From Terriglobia bacterium (GTDB taxonomy: Bacteria; Acidobacteriota; Terriglobia; UBA7540), in the NCBI GenBank assembly GCA_030040995.1, contig JASHOS010000240.1:1-33480 (forward strand): a DNA stretch of 33,480 bases, read 5' to 3'. Made by a program: the position numbers and the translations under genes. The stretch's first letter is position 1. Each line of letters begins with the position of its first letter. Under the pieces are notes generated by a model. It was not told the DNA's origin and ran no database searches. It saw nothing but the letters and a program-made list of their open reading frames with translations. Shown one piece after another: positions 32,331 to 33,480 of this stretch.

Positions 32331-32379
32331 TCGAAAGTCAGAAGTCAGGAGTCAGAAGTGAAACTCAAAGCTCGAAAGC
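32331..32379 (+). repeat. Heptamer array (TCAGAAG-type), seven units
   Basis: Seven successive 7-bp units such as TCAGAAG and TCAGGAG, with later units more diverged (TGAAACT, CAAAGCT). It lies between the AhpD-like gene and the MFS gene. The purine-rich strand is the plus strand. Confidence 0.75.
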
Positions 32380-32399
32380 CTCCCCGATTCCCGAGTCCG

Positions 32400-32765
32400 C
32401 TACCTTTCGTCTCTTCCCCCAATCTCCTCTTCAAAATGATGAAGGTCGAGCCGAATGGCGGCGTTATCGGACATGTCCATAACACTGGCCGCCGCAATTC
32501 CGATAGCAACCGCCAGCGCATCGCTGATTTCGCTTCGAGTCAGCCCTAGCTCGAGCGCTTTCTTAATGTGGCCGTCGAGGCACCCTTCGCATTTAGCCAC
32601 CGCCGAGGCCGCAATAGCAATGAGCTCCTTGGTTTTCAGATCCAGGGCTGAGGGAGTGTAGTAGCTCTCCTTATAAAACTTCAAGTAGATATCCCGAAGC
32701 CTGGGCTCAATCATGCTCATGGAAGGGGGTTTTCTTCTCTTCTGCTTCTGTTCTTGCTCTGCCAT
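32400..32765 (-). CDS. Carboxymuconolactone decarboxylase / AhpD-like protein
   Basis: 121 residues with GGAGA about 12 bases upstream of the ATG at 32765. The N-terminal ~18 residues are charged (EQEQKQKRRK) and probably disordered. A start at M16 or M18 is possible. The core has the AhpD-type redox pair C59 and C62 in KCEGCLDGH with H66, and 'ALELGLTRSEISDALAVAIGIAAASV' in the following helices. Members of the family act as small peroxidase-linked disulfide reductases or decarboxylases. The CXXC/His set points to the redox (AhpD-like) role. The next same-strand gene is the MFS transporter. Confidence 0.92.
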   Translation of the reverse strand: MAEQEQKQKRRKPPSMSMIEPRLRDIYLKFYKESYYTPSALDLKTKELIAIAASAVAKCEGCLDGHIKKALELGLTRSEISDALAVAIGIAAASVMDMSDNAAIRLDLHHFEEEIGGRDER

Positions 32766-33194
32766 GCTCAGCTTGTCTCCTCGAAATTCCAGCGAAGAAG
32801 CCGCATCACCCGCCGGGCGCCTCGAACGGCAACAAGGATATTAGCACAACATAAGACGGAGGCCGTGACGGGTAAGTTACCCGGCGCTTTCTTGGCACGA
32901 AAAAGGCGCCGGCAGGGCAAGGTGCTCCTAATCCGTCGATAACCGAAGGTGATGTGGGGGGACGGCTTGCCGTCCCCTTGATTGCCGCCCGGGAAGGCGA
33001 GGCTAGGACAAGCCCTACCCCTATAGCCACGAAAACAGGGTCCATCGGGAAAGGCAAAACACAGCGCCGGCTGGGTTGCCGCCAGAAATTTGCTGCGAGC
33101 ATCCAAGATATTTTCCAAAATGCCGACAAGGGTAACGAAACTGTTGCGTCCGGCTGCGCATTTTTGCGAAGTTCGCCAGATTAAGAGGCCGGGC

Positions 33195-33218
33195 GTAGCG
33201 CCGCCGTCCCGGCGCTAC
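33195..33218. repeat. Hairpin ending in GCGCTAC
   Basis: GTAGCGCCG and CGGCGCTAC form a 9-bp stem around a 6-base loop. The GCGCTAC end agrees with the variable-stem family. Confidence 0.55.
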
Positions 33219-33236
33219 CCACGTTGCCGAGGGCTA

Positions 33237-33263
33237 GTAGAGGCGGCATGAAGCCGCCTCTAC
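33237..33263. repeat. Perfect GTAGAGGCGGC palindrome
   Basis: GTAGAGGCGGC, loop ATGAA, GCCGCCTCTAC: the best-conserved copy of the family seen at 2226, 5602 and 15402. Confidence 0.75.
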
Positions 33264-33466
33264 GCACCCGAAACTGAGGGGCTACGAAGGCCTCGAGAAT
33301 GCAGTTGAACCGAGGCTCAGTCTGGCGTATGCTTCAGGAATCTCAGTAAAACGAGCCTAGCGATGAATTCGGGGTTTTGGGGACCGGCGCCAGTCGGGGG
33401 CATTCCTTTCCCTGAAGGCGGGTGTGTCCCGGAATTCCAATCTGCCCTACCATCCGAGGAGGGACT

Positions 33467-33480
33467 ATGAACGCCCGCTA
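33467..33480 (+). CDS. Start of a gene cut by the window edge
   Basis: ATG at 33467 preceded by GAGGAGGG five bases earlier, a strong ribosome-binding site. Only four codons (Met-Asn-Ala-Arg) are visible, so nothing can be said about its product. Confidence 0.55.

Larger units (their letters stand above)
32766..33466. other. 700-bp gap, palindromes but no gene
   Basis: No family-like frame. Short hairpins are: GGGACGG/CCGTCCC at 32957-32973; GTAGCGCCG/CGGCGCTAC at 33195-33218; and the GTAGAGGCGGC/GCCGCCTCTAC palindrome (11-bp stem) at 33237-33263, followed by a segment ending CGAAACTGAGG that matches 15420-15438. The right 150 bases presumably hold the promoter of the gene at the window edge. 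Confidence 0.6.

Noticed and set aside
32768-33118. Arg/Pro-rich 116-codon minus frame in the right-hand gap
   Set aside because: Its residues come from translated palindromes. It has no conserved motif and no ribosome-binding site.

Overview
The window looks like a chromosomal segment of a GC-rich, Gram-negative, Acidobacteriota-like soil bacterium. This is inferred from the gene families rather than from a marker gene. The clues are an orphan duplicated MacB-type permease of the kind expanded in Acidobacteria, an ECF sigma factor coupled to a TPR-bearing Ser/Thr kinase, two PEP-CTERM exported proteins with the 'LFGTGLLG' tail, a YqaA/VTT protein, an M61 peptidase and BshA. No rRNA, tRNA, CRISPR array or prophage was seen.

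Layout. 1-2085 (minus): a membrane protein cut by the window edge, a DUF3592-type protein and a small PEP-CTERM protein. 2345-5605 (plus): an ECF sigma/kinase operon. 5925-9243: a zinc-type MDR oxidoreductase (minus) and MnmG (plus). 9540-10204 (minus): a PIN toxin/antitoxin pair with a 4-bp GTGA overlap. 10395-15328 (minus): a Gld-like ABC system (ATPase, permease, GldG-like subunit, DUF4340 subunit), broken between ATPase and permease by a cassette holding a decayed four-helix-bundle (S23/IVP) gene. 16594-19383: a VTT membrane protein, cystathionine beta-synthase and a DinB-like protein. 20214-22685 (minus): a large MacB/FtsX permease. 22749-23479: a REP-flanked, frameshifted Y1 transposase. 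24038-25558: a repeat-rich PEP-CTERM protein. 25978-28975: a membrane protein and an M61 peptidase. 29357-31049: BshA and an intact REP-associated tyrosine transposase. 31100-32765 (minus): an MFS transporter and an AhpD-like protein. The first bases of a further gene lie at the right edge.

The most unusual content is between the genes. Nearly every gap carries structured repeats of several families: (1) a ~240-bp element with inverted ends, placed directly before mnmG and shortly before bshA; (2) hairpins with a conserved frame but variable, still-paired stems; (3) degenerate 7-bp tandem arrays with different unit sequences, one abutting the bshA start codon and two bounding the S23 cassette; (4) a shared segment of 84 bp with one mismatch; (5) short GTAGAGGCGGC palindromes; and (6) REP hairpins bracketing the broken transposase. 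Two Y1 transposases lie in the same window, so the segment looks like an active or recently active REP/RAYT landscape. I see no obvious new defence or biosynthetic cluster. The heptamer-bounded S23 cassette and the repeat elements fused to gene starts are the best candidates for undescribed biology.
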